Assembly: GCF_020194175.1 (NCBI RefSeq)
Contig: NZ_JADYVX010000037.1
Span: 1 to 64,000, forward strand
Source: Bradyrhizobium sp. BRP22
GTDB taxonomy: Bacteria > Pseudomonadota > Alphaproteobacteria > Rhizobiales > Xanthobacteraceae
DNA: 64,000 bases
Reading direction: 5' to 3'
Part shown: positions 8,786-16,578 of the stretch, in pieces
Numbering within the stretch: position 1 is the first letter of the stretch
Layout of the letters: every line of letters starts with the position of its first letter
Notes under the pieces: generated by a model
Seen by the model: the letters and a program-made list of their open reading frames with translations, nothing else
Told to the model about the DNA's origin: nothing
Databases searched by the model: none
Translations under genes and position numbers: made by a program

Positions 8786-8895
8786 GGTCTGCGACGAAGC
8801 TCCTGCGGCCACGGCGAGTGGCGTCAACGACATGAACGTCGACCGCTCGGAACCCGGCTTGGCTAGGCGTGCCTTGCTTGATTCCTGGGAACGGT

Positions 8896-8917
8896 CCGAT
8901 CAGCGTCGTTGCTGCGG
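8896..8917 (-). promoter_or_regulatory. ANTAR-type hexaloop hairpin in the nirA leader
   Basis: On the minus strand the leader contains CCG-CAGC-AACGAC-GCTG-AT-CGG: a 4-bp stem CAGC/GCTG, extended by CCG/CGG past a two-base bulge, closing the six-base loop AACGAC. A at loop position 1 and G at position 4 match the loop rule of RNA hairpins bound by ANTAR antiterminators such as NasT. A possible weaker partner hairpin (TCC-AAGAT-GGA) lies just upstream at about 8920-8930. nasT and nasS lie immediately upstream, so this is a plausible NasT target controlling nirA. Confidence 0.5.
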
Positions 8918-8976
8918 AAATCCATCTTGGACGTGAGCCAGCAGGCATCTGCGACAGGCTGGCCGCAGTGCAACAT

Positions 8977-8991
8977 TCAAATTGCGTGCCA
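8977..8991 (-). promoter_or_regulatory. Degenerate sigma-54-like -24/-12 element upstream of nirA
   Basis: The minus strand reads TGGCACG-CAAT-TTGA. It matches the sigma-54 consensus TGGCACG-N4-TTGC except that the -12 GC is GA. It lies about 60 bases upstream of the ANTAR-type hairpin, where a nitrogen-regulated promoter would be expected. The missed -12 base makes the call weak. Confidence 0.3.
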
Positions 8992-9136
8992 GACGCCGCC
9001 GAAGAAAATATCGCGTTATATCAGTCCATTGAGTAGACGGCTGGGGAACCTGGCGGCTAGCCAAATCGCGAATTTCGGGCAGCCCGCTCAAAATTTAGCC
9101 GACCTATGGCGACTGCTTAAGATTGCTGCAGCGGCT

Positions 9137-10300
9137 TCACGGCTTCCAGTGACCGATTTCGAACGCGGCGAGATGCGCCCGGATATCGCTGGGATCGAAG
9201 GGCGGCCCGGCGAACGCGCCGATCGCCTGGGGTGCGTCGGTGGGCGGCCGCCGCCCGACGGCCGCGTCGTAGAGGTCCGGCCGGAATACGTCCATAGCGG
9301 TCTTCAGGGCCTCCGGCTTCATGGCGGCCTGGCCCCATCGCACCATCTGCGCATAGAGCCAGGCGGCCTGCGCCGGGTCGGGCCGCGCGGCGCCTTCCCG
9401 GCCCACAAGCAGATAGCGCTTGCTTTCGCGCTTGGCGCCGTCGGGCGAGATCTTGAGCCGACCGTCGAGCGTGCGCTGGATCACCTCGGCATCGACGCCG
9501 ATCCGCTCCGGCTGCGCCAGGATCGCGGCGGCCTCGGCACGGTTTTCCGGCTGCTCGATGAACTCGGCCGCGCGCAGATGCGCCCGCACCAGCGCGGCGA
9601 CCACGTCGGGGTTCTTCTCCGCCCAGTTCTGCCTGATTGCCAGCACCTTCTCGACCGCGGCGACCAGGATATCGGACACGAAATGCAGTATGTGGCCGAT
9701 GCCGAGATCGACCGCGACCGAGTTCCAGGGCGCGCCGACGCAGAAGGCGTCGACGTGGCCATTGGCAAGGCTGTCGACCATGTAAGGTGGCGGCAGTACC
9801 ACGAGCCGCACGTCCTCGTCCGGGTCGACGCCACCCGCCGCCATCCAGAACCGCAATTGATAATTGTGGGTCGAGAACGGGAACGTCATGCCGAAGATCA
9901 GCGGCTCGGCTCCGCTCTTGCGCCGCTTGGCAACCACGCGCGAAAGCGCAAGCGCCGTTGCCATCGGATCGAAACGGTCGCCGTCGATCTCTTCCATGAT
10001 CGCGGCATGCAGCGGCGGCGAGACCGTGATCGCATTGCCGTTGAGGCCGAGATTGAACGGCGCCACGATCGGCACCTTGACGTGGCCAAGGCCAAGGCTG
10101 GACGCGATGGCGACCGGCGCCAGCAGATGGGCGGCATCGAACAGGCCGATATTGAGCTTGTCGCGGACGTTCGACCACGACACCTCTCGCGCCAGGGTGA
10201 TGTCCAGCCCCTCCGCGGCGGCAAAGCCCTTGTCGGTAGCGACGATCAGCGCGGCGGCGTCGACCAGCGGAATGAAACCGATCCGAAGCGGTGTGGTCAT
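9137..10300 (-). CDS. nasS: Nitrate sensor NasS (CmpA/NrtA-like, cytoplasmic)
   Basis: 387 residues of the CmpA/NrtA family starting MTTPLRIGFIPLVDAAALIVA with no signal peptide or lipobox, as in the cytoplasmic NasS sensors rather than transporter-binding proteins. Family stretches are visible: MTFPFSTHNYQLRFWMAAGG, VDAFCVGAPWNSVAVD and GHILHFVSDILVAA. NasS is known to bind nitrate and hold NasT inactive without it. Its ATG overlaps the nasT stop (ATGA), the usual coupled arrangement. The next gene downstream is nirA, after a leader of about 350 bases. Confidence 0.88.
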   Translation of the reverse strand: MTTPLRIGFIPLVDAAALIVATDKGFAAAEGLDITLAREVSWSNVRDKLNIGLFDAAHLLAPVAIASSLGLGHVKVPIVAPFNLGLNGNAITVSPPLHAAIMEEIDGDRFDPMATALALSRVVAKRRKSGAEPLIFGMTFPFSTHNYQLRFWMAAGGVDPDEDVRLVVLPPPYMVDSLANGHVDAFCVGAPWNSVAVDLGIGHILHFVSDILVAAVEKVLAIRQNWAEKNPDVVAALVRAHLRAAEFIEQPENRAEAAAILAQPERIGVDAEVIQRTLDGRLKISPDGAKRESKRYLLVGREGAARPDPAQAAWLYAQMVRWGQAAMKPEALKTAMDVFRPDLYDAAVGRRPPTDAPQAIGAFAGPPFDPSDIRAHLAAFEIGHWKP

Positions 10301-10887
10301 TTGAGCAACTCCGACGCGGTCAGGATCGACTGCGCAATCTCGCCGATCTTCTTTTTCTCGCGCATCGCCGTCGAGCGCAGCAGCACATAGGCCTCGTCTT
10401 CGGTGAGGCCCTTCAATTTCATCAGGATGCCCTTGGCGCGATCGATCACCTTGCGCTCTTCCAGCGCGTGCTTGGTGCGGTCCAGTTCGTCCTGCAGCCG
10501 CGCGAACGCGTTGAAACGGGAAACGCAGAGGTCGAGAATCGGCTTGATCCGCTGCTTGTTGAACCCGTCGACGATATAGGCCGACACGCCGGCCTCGACG
10601 GAGGCCTGGATCGAGGCGGCGTCGCTCTGGTCGACGAACATGGCGATTGGCCGGCGCACCGCCCGGCTGACCTGGAACATCTGTTCCAGCACGTCGCGGC
10701 TGGGGTTTTCCAGGTCGATCACGATGATGTCGGGGTCGACGGCGTAGATCCGCGCCAGCAGGCTGTGCATCTCGCTGATATGAACGACACTGGTATAGCC
10801 AGCCTCCCGGAGGCCTTCCTCCAGGATCGCGGCCCGGATCGGGCTTTCGTCGACGATGACGATTTTCGGAGACGACTCGGCAGCCAT
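10297..10887 (-). CDS. nasT: ANTAR-domain response-regulator-like antiterminator NasT
   Basis: 196 residues. The N-terminal half is receiver-like (SPKIVIVDESPIRAAILEEG, then PDIIVIDLENPSRD). The C-terminal half is an ANTAR domain with ALEERKVIDRAKGILMKLKG, LTEDEAYVLLRSTAMREKKK and IGEIAQSIL. ANTAR proteins bind paired hexaloop hairpins in leader RNAs and prevent termination. It is translationally coupled to nasS and diverges from rimO; a candidate target hairpin lies in the nirA leader at 8896-8917. Confidence 0.9.
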   Translation of the reverse strand: MAAESSPKIVIVDESPIRAAILEEGLREAGYTSVVHISEMHSLLARIYAVDPDIIVIDLENPSRDVLEQMFQVSRAVRRPIAMFVDQSDAASIQASVEAGVSAYIVDGFNKQRIKPILDLCVSRFNAFARLQDELDRTKHALEERKVIDRAKGILMKLKGLTEDEAYVLLRSTAMREKKKIGEIAQSILTASELLK

Positions 10888-11000
10888 CGCTCACTCGTAT
10901 TCCCTGAAAACTATCCATAGCACGACAGAAGCCACCTCAAAGCCTTGTAATTATGGGCAATTGGGACTAGCTCCTGCCGATCAATCAGGCAGATTTGAAT

Positions 11001-12326
11001 ATGCAACAGGCGGCCGCGCCAAAAATCAGCTTTGTCTCGCTAGGATGCCCGAAGGCGCTCGTGGATTCCGAGCGCATCATCACGCGGCTGCGGGCCGAGG
11101 GCTATGAGCTTGCGCGCAAGCATGACGGCGCCGATGTCGTGATCGTCAACACCTGCGGCTTCCTCGACAGCGCCAAGCAGGAATCACTCTCGGCGATCGG
11201 CGAGGCCATGGCCGAGAACGGCAAGGTGATCGTCACCGGCTGCATGGGCGCGGAACCCGAGCAGATCGAAAGCGCCTATCCGGGCGTGCTCTCGATCACG
11301 GGGCCACAGCAATATGAGAGTGTGCTGGATGCCGTGCACCGCGCGCTGCCGCCGGTGCACAATCCGCATCTCGACCTGGTGCCGCCGCAGGGCGTCAAGC
11401 TGACGCCGCGCCATTACGCCTATTTGAAGATTTCCGAGGGCTGCAACAACCGCTGCACCTTCTGTATCATTCCAAAACTGCGCGGCGATCTGGTGTCGCG
11501 GCCGGCCAACGACGTGCTGCGCGAGGCCGAGCGGCTGGTGAAGGCCGGCGTGAAGGAACTGCTGGTCATCTCCCAGGACACCTCCGCCTATGGCGTCGAT
11601 CTGAAATATGCCGAGAGCCCGTGGCAGGATCGCGCCGTTCGCGCCAAATTCTTCGACCTGGCGAAGGAACTCGGCGAGCTCGGCGCCTGGGTGCGGCTGC
11701 AATATGTCTATCCCTACCCGCATGTCGACGAAGTCATCGGCTTGATGACCGAGGGCAAGGTCCTGCCCTATCTCGACATCCCCTTCCAGCACGCGAGCCC
11801 TGACGTCCTCAAGGCGATGAAGCGCCCTGCCGCACAGGACAAGACGCTGGCGCGGATCAAGCAATGGCGCGAGCAGTGCCCGGAGCTGGCGCTGCGCTCG
11901 ACCTTCATCGTCGGATTTCCCGGCGAGACCGATTCCGATTTCGCCTATCTGCTCGACTGGCTCGACGAAGCCGAGATTGACCGCGTCGGCTGTTTCAAAT
12001 ACGAGCCGGTCGCCGGTGCCGTCTCCAATGCGCTTGGCAACGCCGTGCCCGACGAGATCAAGCAGGAGCGGTACGACGCGCTGATGGCCCGCCAGCAGAA
12101 GATCTCCGCGCGCCGCCTCAAACGCAAGGTCGGCACGAGGCAACAGGTCATCGTCGACGAAGTCGGCCCGACCGTGGCAAGGGGCCGCTCGAAGGCCGAT
12201 GCGCCTGACATCGATGGTGCGGTCTATCTCTCGAGCCGGCGTCCGCTCAAGGTCGGCGAAATCGTCAGCGCAAAGATCGAGCGCTCGGATGCGTACGACC
12301 TTCACGGCAGCGTTGCCGGCTTTTGA
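11001..12326 (+). CDS. rimO: Ribosomal protein S12 methylthiotransferase
   Basis: 441 residues. The N-terminal MTTase domain has ISFVSLGCPKALVDSERI and VNTCGFLDSAKQESL. The radical-SAM centre is CNNRCTFC (the C-x3-C-x2-C cluster site) in EGCNNRCTFCIIPKLRG. A C-terminal TRAM-like domain ends the protein. The SLGCPKALVDSE start is characteristic of RimO rather than MiaB. RimO adds a methylthio group to an Asp of S12. I chose ATG 11001; a TTG two codons upstream is possible. It diverges from nasT and looks monocistronic. Confidence 0.93.
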   Translation: MQQAAAPKISFVSLGCPKALVDSERIITRLRAEGYELARKHDGADVVIVNTCGFLDSAKQESLSAIGEAMAENGKVIVTGCMGAEPEQIESAYPGVLSITGPQQYESVLDAVHRALPPVHNPHLDLVPPQGVKLTPRHYAYLKISEGCNNRCTFCIIPKLRGDLVSRPANDVLREAERLVKAGVKELLVISQDTSAYGVDLKYAESPWQDRAVRAKFFDLAKELGELGAWVRLQYVYPYPHVDEVIGLMTEGKVLPYLDIPFQHASPDVLKAMKRPAAQDKTLARIKQWREQCPELALRSTFIVGFPGETDSDFAYLLDWLDEAEIDRVGCFKYEPVAGAVSNALGNAVPDEIKQERYDALMARQQKISARRLKRKVGTRQQVIVDEVGPTVARGRSKADAPDIDGAVYLSSRRPLKVGEIVSAKIERSDAYDLHGSVAGF

Positions 12327-12600
12327 GCTCCCGGCTCGCTCGTCGTTGCGGCCACTTCGGACGGTTTGATCCAGCTCAATGCTGGTTCGACGTCCGCTGA
12401 ACGATACCTGAAATCCAGAGAATCTGCCGCCACAGAGGCGGAAACGGACTCGTGTCGCCTGACGAATTTGCAGCGCGCGAACGGGCTGTCATGTGCACAA
12501 TCGTAGCGGCGTCATCATAATTATAACAACTTCAAGATGTCACGCTGCATTCACGGACTCGCCGTATGGCTCGCGCACCTTCAAATCCAAGGGGTGAATG
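12327..12600. other. Intergenic stretch without a recognised gene
   Basis: Between rimO and the Mpo1-like gene I see no coding frame. The only structure is a small GCCGCC-acaga-GGCGGA hairpin near 12428. An AT-rich patch (catcataattataac, 12515-12529) could hold the promoter of the downstream gene, and AAGGGG just before the start is its likely ribosome-binding site. Confidence 0.4.
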
Positions 12601-13242
12601 ATGAGCCGCTTCTCCGACACATTGCGCACGCAACGTTGGGACGATTACCGCTACTATCACCAGAGCCGCATCAATCAGGTGCTGCACCTGATCAGCGCCG
12701 TTATCTTTCTGGTCTGCTATGGCCTGCTGTTCGCTGATCCGGCAATGGCCGGCCTCGTCGGCTGGCTCGCGATGTTGACGCGGCAGACAGGGCACTTCTT
12801 CTTCGAGCCCAACGGCTACGACGCCGTGAACAAGGTCTCCAACGAATACAAGGAAGCGATCAAGGTCGGCTACAATCAGAGCCGCAAGATCGTGCTGCTC
12901 GTCGTCTGGGGTCTCGCGCCGGGCGCGCTGTTCGCCTTCCCGACGCTGTTCGGCGTGTTCTCGCCGCCGGCCACCCGGCTCGATTTCATCCGTCATGTCG
13001 GCGCCGTCTGGCTCGTGATCGGCATTGCCGGCGGGCTCGCGCGCATGATCCAGCTCTTCATCATCAAGGACGTGCCGACCGGGCTGATATGGATCTGCAA
13101 GGTCCTGACCGATCCTTTCCACAACATCGCGCTGTACTACAAATCGCCGCTCGCCCTGCTCCGCGGCGAGCTCATCGACACCTCCATCGCCGATGCCGAT
13201 TGGGGCGAGGAGAACAGCGAAGAGGCGCCGCGCGCGACTTGA
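12601..13242 (+). CDS. Multi-span membrane protein, possibly Mpo1/DUF962-like
   Basis: 213 residues with about four hydrophobic segments (ISAVIFLVCYGLLF, GLVGWLAMLTRQ, IVLLVVWGLAPGALFAF, HVGAVWLVIGIAGGLA). The arrangement YYHQSRINQVLHLI near the N-terminus and TGHFFFEPN after the first membrane pair recall the Mpo1/DUF962 family, fatty-acid alpha-oxidation dioxygenases whose His residues bind iron. The resemblance is by eye only. The start at the second of two tandem ATGs fits AAGGGG spacing best. A terminator follows at 13395. Confidence 0.6.
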   Translation: MSRFSDTLRTQRWDDYRYYHQSRINQVLHLISAVIFLVCYGLLFADPAMAGLVGWLAMLTRQTGHFFFEPNGYDAVNKVSNEYKEAIKVGYNQSRKIVLLVVWGLAPGALFAFPTLFGVFSPPATRLDFIRHVGAVWLVIGIAGGLARMIQLFIIKDVPTGLIWICKVLTDPFHNIALYYKSPLALLRGELIDTSIADADWGEENSEEAPRAT

Positions 13243-13276
13243 CAGTCACCGCCCTTGCGCTGTATGGGCCATCGCC

Positions 13277-13366
13277 ATGAAACTGAACCGGACCATCCGC
13301 CGCGCCACTTTCCGTCGTCGCACCCGCGACGATGATGGGTTGCGCCGTGTCCGACGCCAACGCTGA
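13277..13366 (+). CDS. Possible 29-residue basic peptide
   Basis: The frame ATG...TGA encodes MKLNRTIRRATFRRRTRD and a further eleven mostly basic residues, about 41 percent Arg. No ribosome-binding site is visible. It lies between the Mpo1-like gene and the terminator at 13395, so it would be on the same transcript. It may be real or chance. Confidence 0.2.
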   Translation: MKLNRTIRRATFRRRTRDDDGLRRVRRQR

Positions 13367-13394
13367 CTAGCTAGTTCAGCCTAAGGTTTTCGAG

Positions 13395-13422
13395 AAGGCC
13401 GCACCCTCAAAAGTGCGGCCTT
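13395..13422 (+). terminator. Strong intrinsic terminator
   Basis: aaggccgcac pairs perfectly with gtgcggcctt (10 bp) around cctcaaaa, followed by tcttgcgttt. It ends the Mpo1-like transcript and insulates the aminotransferase gene that starts 49 bases later. Confidence 0.85.
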
Positions 13423-13470
13423 CTTGCGTTTCCGCCTGCTTTTCATCCCCGCCGAATAAAGGAGCCTGAC

Positions 13471-14667
13471 ATGCCTGACGCCATCTATCCGTATGACGCG
13501 CTGATGGACATCACCGCGCGCCCGAAGACCGTGTTTGTCCGCGGCGAAGGCTCCTACCTCTGGGACGACGCTGGCCGCCGCTATCTCGATTTCATGCAGG
13601 GCTGGGCCGTCAACTGCCTCGGCCATTCGCCGCGCGCGGTCGCGGACGCGCTTGCTGCGCAGGCGAAATGCCTCCTGACCCCGAGCCCGGCCTTCTACAA
13701 CGAACCAAGTCTCAAGCTTGCCAATGCGCTTGTCGAGCAGAGCGGCTTCGACCAGGTGTTCTTCGCCAATTCCGGCGCGGAAGCCAATGAAGGCGCAATC
13801 AAGCTTGCGCGCAAATACGGCGCAAAGCACAAGAACGGCGCTTTCGAGATCGTCACCTTCGAAGGCGGCTTTCACGGCCGAACGCTGGCGACCATGTCGG
13901 CTTCCGGCAAGAAGGCATTCGAACCGCTGTTCGAGCCGAAGGTGCCAGGCTTCCGCAAGGCTCGCCTCAACGACATCGTATCGGTGAAGGAATTGATTTC
14001 ATCGAATACGGTTGCCGTGATGCTGGAGCCGATCCAGGGCGAGGCCGGCGTCTGGCCGGCGACCGATCAATTCCTGAAGGAATTGCGCGCGCTGACCGGC
14101 GAGCACGGTCTGCTCCTGATCCTCGACGAGATCCAGACCGGCATGGGCCGCACCGGAAAACTCTTCCACTACGAACACGCCGGCATCGCACCCGACATCA
14201 TGACGCTCGGCAAGGGCATCGGCGGCGGCGTGCCGCTGGCCGCCCTGCTTGCGACCGAGCACGCGGCCTGCTTCGAGCATGGCGACCAGGGCGGCACCTT
14301 CAACGGCAATCCGTTGATGTGCGCCGTGGGGCTTGCCGTGCTCGAACAGGTCGGCAAGCCGGAATTCCTGAAGTCGGTGACCGATGCCGGCCTGTTCCTG
14401 GAAAGCGAGTTGCAGCGGCTCTCGGCACGACATGGGCTCGGCGAAGTGCGCGGCCGTGGGCTGCTCCTGGCGCTCGATCTGAAACTGCCGATCGGCACCG
14501 CCATCGTAGCGCAGGCGTTCTCGAAGGGCCTCTTGATCAACTCGCCGCAACCCGACGCGCTGCGCTTCATGCCCGCGCTCAACGTGTCGCGGGCCGAGAT
14601 CGCCGAGATGATTGAAACGCTCGATGCGATCCTGACGCAGGCTGGCGCCGCGCGGCGGGTGGCGTAA
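13471..14667 (+). CDS. argD: Class III aminotransferase, acetylornithine aminotransferase type
   Basis: 398 residues, the usual ArgD length. Visible are YLDFMQGWAVNCLGHSP, ANSGAEANEGAIKLARKYG, GGFHGRTLATMSASG, the PLP-site LILDEIQTGMGRTG and the Schiff-base Lys in TLGKGIGGGVPLAA. The enzyme would transfer the amino group between N-acetylornithine and 2-oxoglutarate in arginine synthesis; related omega-aminotransferases cannot be excluded. AGGAGCC lies seven bases before the ATG. No other arg gene is adjacent. Confidence 0.85.
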   Translation: MPDAIYPYDALMDITARPKTVFVRGEGSYLWDDAGRRYLDFMQGWAVNCLGHSPRAVADALAAQAKCLLTPSPAFYNEPSLKLANALVEQSGFDQVFFANSGAEANEGAIKLARKYGAKHKNGAFEIVTFEGGFHGRTLATMSASGKKAFEPLFEPKVPGFRKARLNDIVSVKELISSNTVAVMLEPIQGEAGVWPATDQFLKELRALTGEHGLLLILDEIQTGMGRTGKLFHYEHAGIAPDIMTLGKGIGGGVPLAALLATEHAACFEHGDQGGTFNGNPLMCAVGLAVLEQVGKPEFLKSVTDAGLFLESELQRLSARHGLGEVRGRGLLLALDLKLPIGTAIVAQAFSKGLLINSPQPDALRFMPALNVSRAEIAEMIETLDAILTQAGAARRVA

Positions 14668-14672
14668 GCCAC

Positions 14673-14788
14673 CGTCATTGCGAGGAGCAATGCGAGGTAG
14701 CAATCCATCCCTCCGCTCGCGGCGCTATCGATTGCTTCCGCCTTCGCTCGTTGGGCTACGGCGGACGAGTCGCTCCGCACGCAATGAC
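14673..14788. repeat. Dispersed palindromic repeat, 'CGTCATTGCGAG' type (copy 2, expanded)
   Basis: Starts cgtcattgcgaggagcaa and ends ccgcacgcaatgac, with caatccat and attgcttcc inside. It is longer than the 4962 copy because of an extra segment (tgggctacggcggacgag). It lies directly after the aminotransferase stop. Confidence 0.75.
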
Positions 14789-15059
14789 AATGTGGTTACT
14801 TTGGGTGCGACATAACAACCCGACGGGCAAATCAGTCGAAAGTCTGTCTACCCCTCACAGAAAAAACATTCCGCTTCCGTCGTCGGGCAAATCAGTGATT
14901 TAACTCCGCGCGTCTCACGGCGGATGAGGGGCGGCTCGCGATCGTCACGAACGTTGCGGTGGGATGCGGTGGACGAGAGTGGCACGACTGACGAGCGTGG
15001 CACTCGCGGACGGCGAAGTCGTGTGGTTCTGGCGCCCCGACGCTGGCGCTAAGTTCGTA

Positions 15060-15310
15060 GAGATGATCTGCGGGCGACGGTGGCAAGAAAGCCCGGTCAC
15101 CGAGAAGAGCACGAAGTAAGCCGTAAACCATCGTGCAGGGAAAGCCGGTGTGAATCGGTTGAACCTGTGGCCCTACCCCCGTGCTTTTTGCTGCACGGGG
15201 CCCACGGGTGCAACCAGCACCCGGCTTTCCCTGCGCCCTCTGATGTCGAGAGGGTGAAAGGACACGCAAAGCTCGGGCGTAACGCGCCGCGAGAACGCGA
15301 CCTCACATCT
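15060..15310. repeat. Long structured intergenic element with cobalamin-box-like sequence
   Basis: The core is a long inverted repeat, gtgcagggaaagccggtg near 15131 against agcacccggctttccctgcg near 15217. Between them is a second hairpin, cccgtgc-tttttgct-gcacggg. The plus strand reads agggaaagccggtgtgaatc, which resembles the conserved core of cobalamin riboswitches. No B12 gene follows in either direction. I recognise this kind of sequence as a dispersed element that yields spurious short protein predictions in Bradyrhizobium-type genomes. The 14789-15059 stretch before it holds nothing I can support. Confidence 0.5.
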
Positions 15311-15329
15311 TCTCCCCGACTCCACGGTC

Positions 15330-15470
15330 ATGCCCCGCCAACGGGTCGGCGCGTACGCGCCGCCCGATGACAGGCTCCGGCGGGGCATCCAGTATCCGGC
15401 GGCCTCTCGATTCAAGCACTGCCGCCTCCGGATACTGGATCGTCCGGTCAAGCCGGACGATGACAGCGGA
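15330..15470. repeat. Dispersed palindromic repeat, 'CATCCAGTATCC' type
   Basis: catccagtatccggcggc pairs with gccgcctccggatactggatc around a short centre, flanked by atgccccgcc on the left and ccggtcaagccggacgatgaca on the right. It is a typical intergenic repeat of rhizobia and relatives. It directly follows the structured element at 15060. Confidence 0.65.
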
Positions 15471-15503
15471 AAGCTGTTTGACATTTGAATCAGAGACGCT
15501 CGG

Positions 15504-15534
15504 CCGTCATTGCGAGCGCAGCGAAGCAATGACG
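15504..15534. repeat. Compact copy of the 'CGTCATTGCGAGCG' repeat (copy 3)
   Basis: Reads cgtcattgcgagcg then cagcgaagcaatgacg. This is only the two ends of the family seen at 4962 and 51513, joined without the middle. It could be an internal deletion derivative. It lies just after the stop of the quinone oxidoreductase gene. Confidence 0.65.
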
Positions 15535-15542
15535 GCGGAGAG

Positions 15543-16517
15543 CTATGGCCTCAGGATCGACGCGCCTGTGGTCGCGCGGCTCTCCAGATCGATATGCGCC
15601 CGCGCGGCATCCTTCAGCGCGTAGGCATGGTTGATCGGCACGTGCAGCTTGCCGTTGATCACGGCGGCAAACAGCGTGTCGGCGCCTTCGAGCAATTCCT
15701 TCCGGGTGGCGACATAGTCGTTGAGCTTGGGCCGGGTCGCAAACAGCGAGCCGTGGTTGTTGAGTTCGGCGAGCGCGAACGGCGGCACCGGGCCGGACGC
15801 ATTGCCGAAGCTCACGAACAGGCCGCGCGGCTTCAGGCACGACAGCGAGCCCGGAAACGTGGTCTTGCCCACGCCGTCATAGACCACGTCGCAGAGTTCG
15901 CCGCGGCTGATCTGCTTCACCCGCGCGACAAAATCCTCCTCATTGTAGAGGATGACGTGATCGCAGCCATTGGCGAGCGCAAGATCGGCCTTCGCCTTCG
16001 AGCCGACCGTGCCGATCACGTGCGCACCCATCGCACGCGCCCATTGGCAGGCAAGCAATCCGATGCCGCCGGCGGCCGCGTGGATCAGCACGCGGTGGTG
16101 CGGCTCCACCTTGAAGGTCTTGTGCAGGAGGTACCAGACCGTCAGCCCCTTCAGCATCAGCACGGCGCCCTGCTCATAGGTGATGTGGTCGGGCAACTTC
16201 ACCACCTTGTCGGCCGGGATGACGCGCTCGGTGGCATAGCCGCCGAGATTGAAATAATAGGCGACGCGGTCTCCGGGGTGGAAATTGGTCACGCCAGGTC
16301 CGACCGCAACCACTTCGCCTGCCGCCTCGTTGCCGGCGATGAAGGGAAGACCGGGTGCCTTGTAGAGACCGGTGCGGAAATAGACGTCGATGAAGTTGAG
16401 CCCGATCGCGTGCTGGCGGATCCGCACCTCGCCCGCGGCGGGCGCCGGCACCTCGACATCCTCGTAAGTGAGGACTTCCGGGCCTCCCACCTTGTGCACG
16501 CGCACGGCCTTGGTCAT
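15543..16517 (-). CDS. NADPH:quinone oxidoreductase family (zinc-independent MDR)
   Basis: 324 residues from MTKAVRVHKVGGPEVL; an ATG six codons upstream is less conserved. Family marks are IGLNFIDVYFRTGLYK, GNEAAGEVVAVGPGV, MLKGLTVWYLLHKTF and the nucleotide-binding AAAGGIGLLACQWARAMG. No catalytic zinc Cys/His set is present, as expected of QorA-type enzymes that reduce quinones with NADPH. The neighbours suggest no pathway. Confidence 0.88.
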   Translation of the reverse strand: MTKAVRVHKVGGPEVLTYEDVEVPAPAAGEVRIRQHAIGLNFIDVYFRTGLYKAPGLPFIAGNEAAGEVVAVGPGVTNFHPGDRVAYYFNLGGYATERVIPADKVVKLPDHITYEQGAVLMLKGLTVWYLLHKTFKVEPHHRVLIHAAAGGIGLLACQWARAMGAHVIGTVGSKAKADLALANGCDHVILYNEEDFVARVKQISRGELCDVVYDGVGKTTFPGSLSCLKPRGLFVSFGNASGPVPPFALAELNNHGSLFATRPKLNDYVATRKELLEGADTLFAAVINGKLHVPINHAYALKDAARAHIDLESRATTGASILRP

Positions 16518-16578
16518 GTCGGGCTCTCCCCTCAACTATTTGGTTGCCAGCGAACCGAAAGCCATCGGCGCCCAGTTG

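Noticed and set aside
14892..15269. 125-codon minus-strand frame in the repeat-rich gap
   Set aside because: It lies across the structured repeat at 15060-15310 and has the look of the spurious proteins that element produces. No ribosome-binding site or domain.
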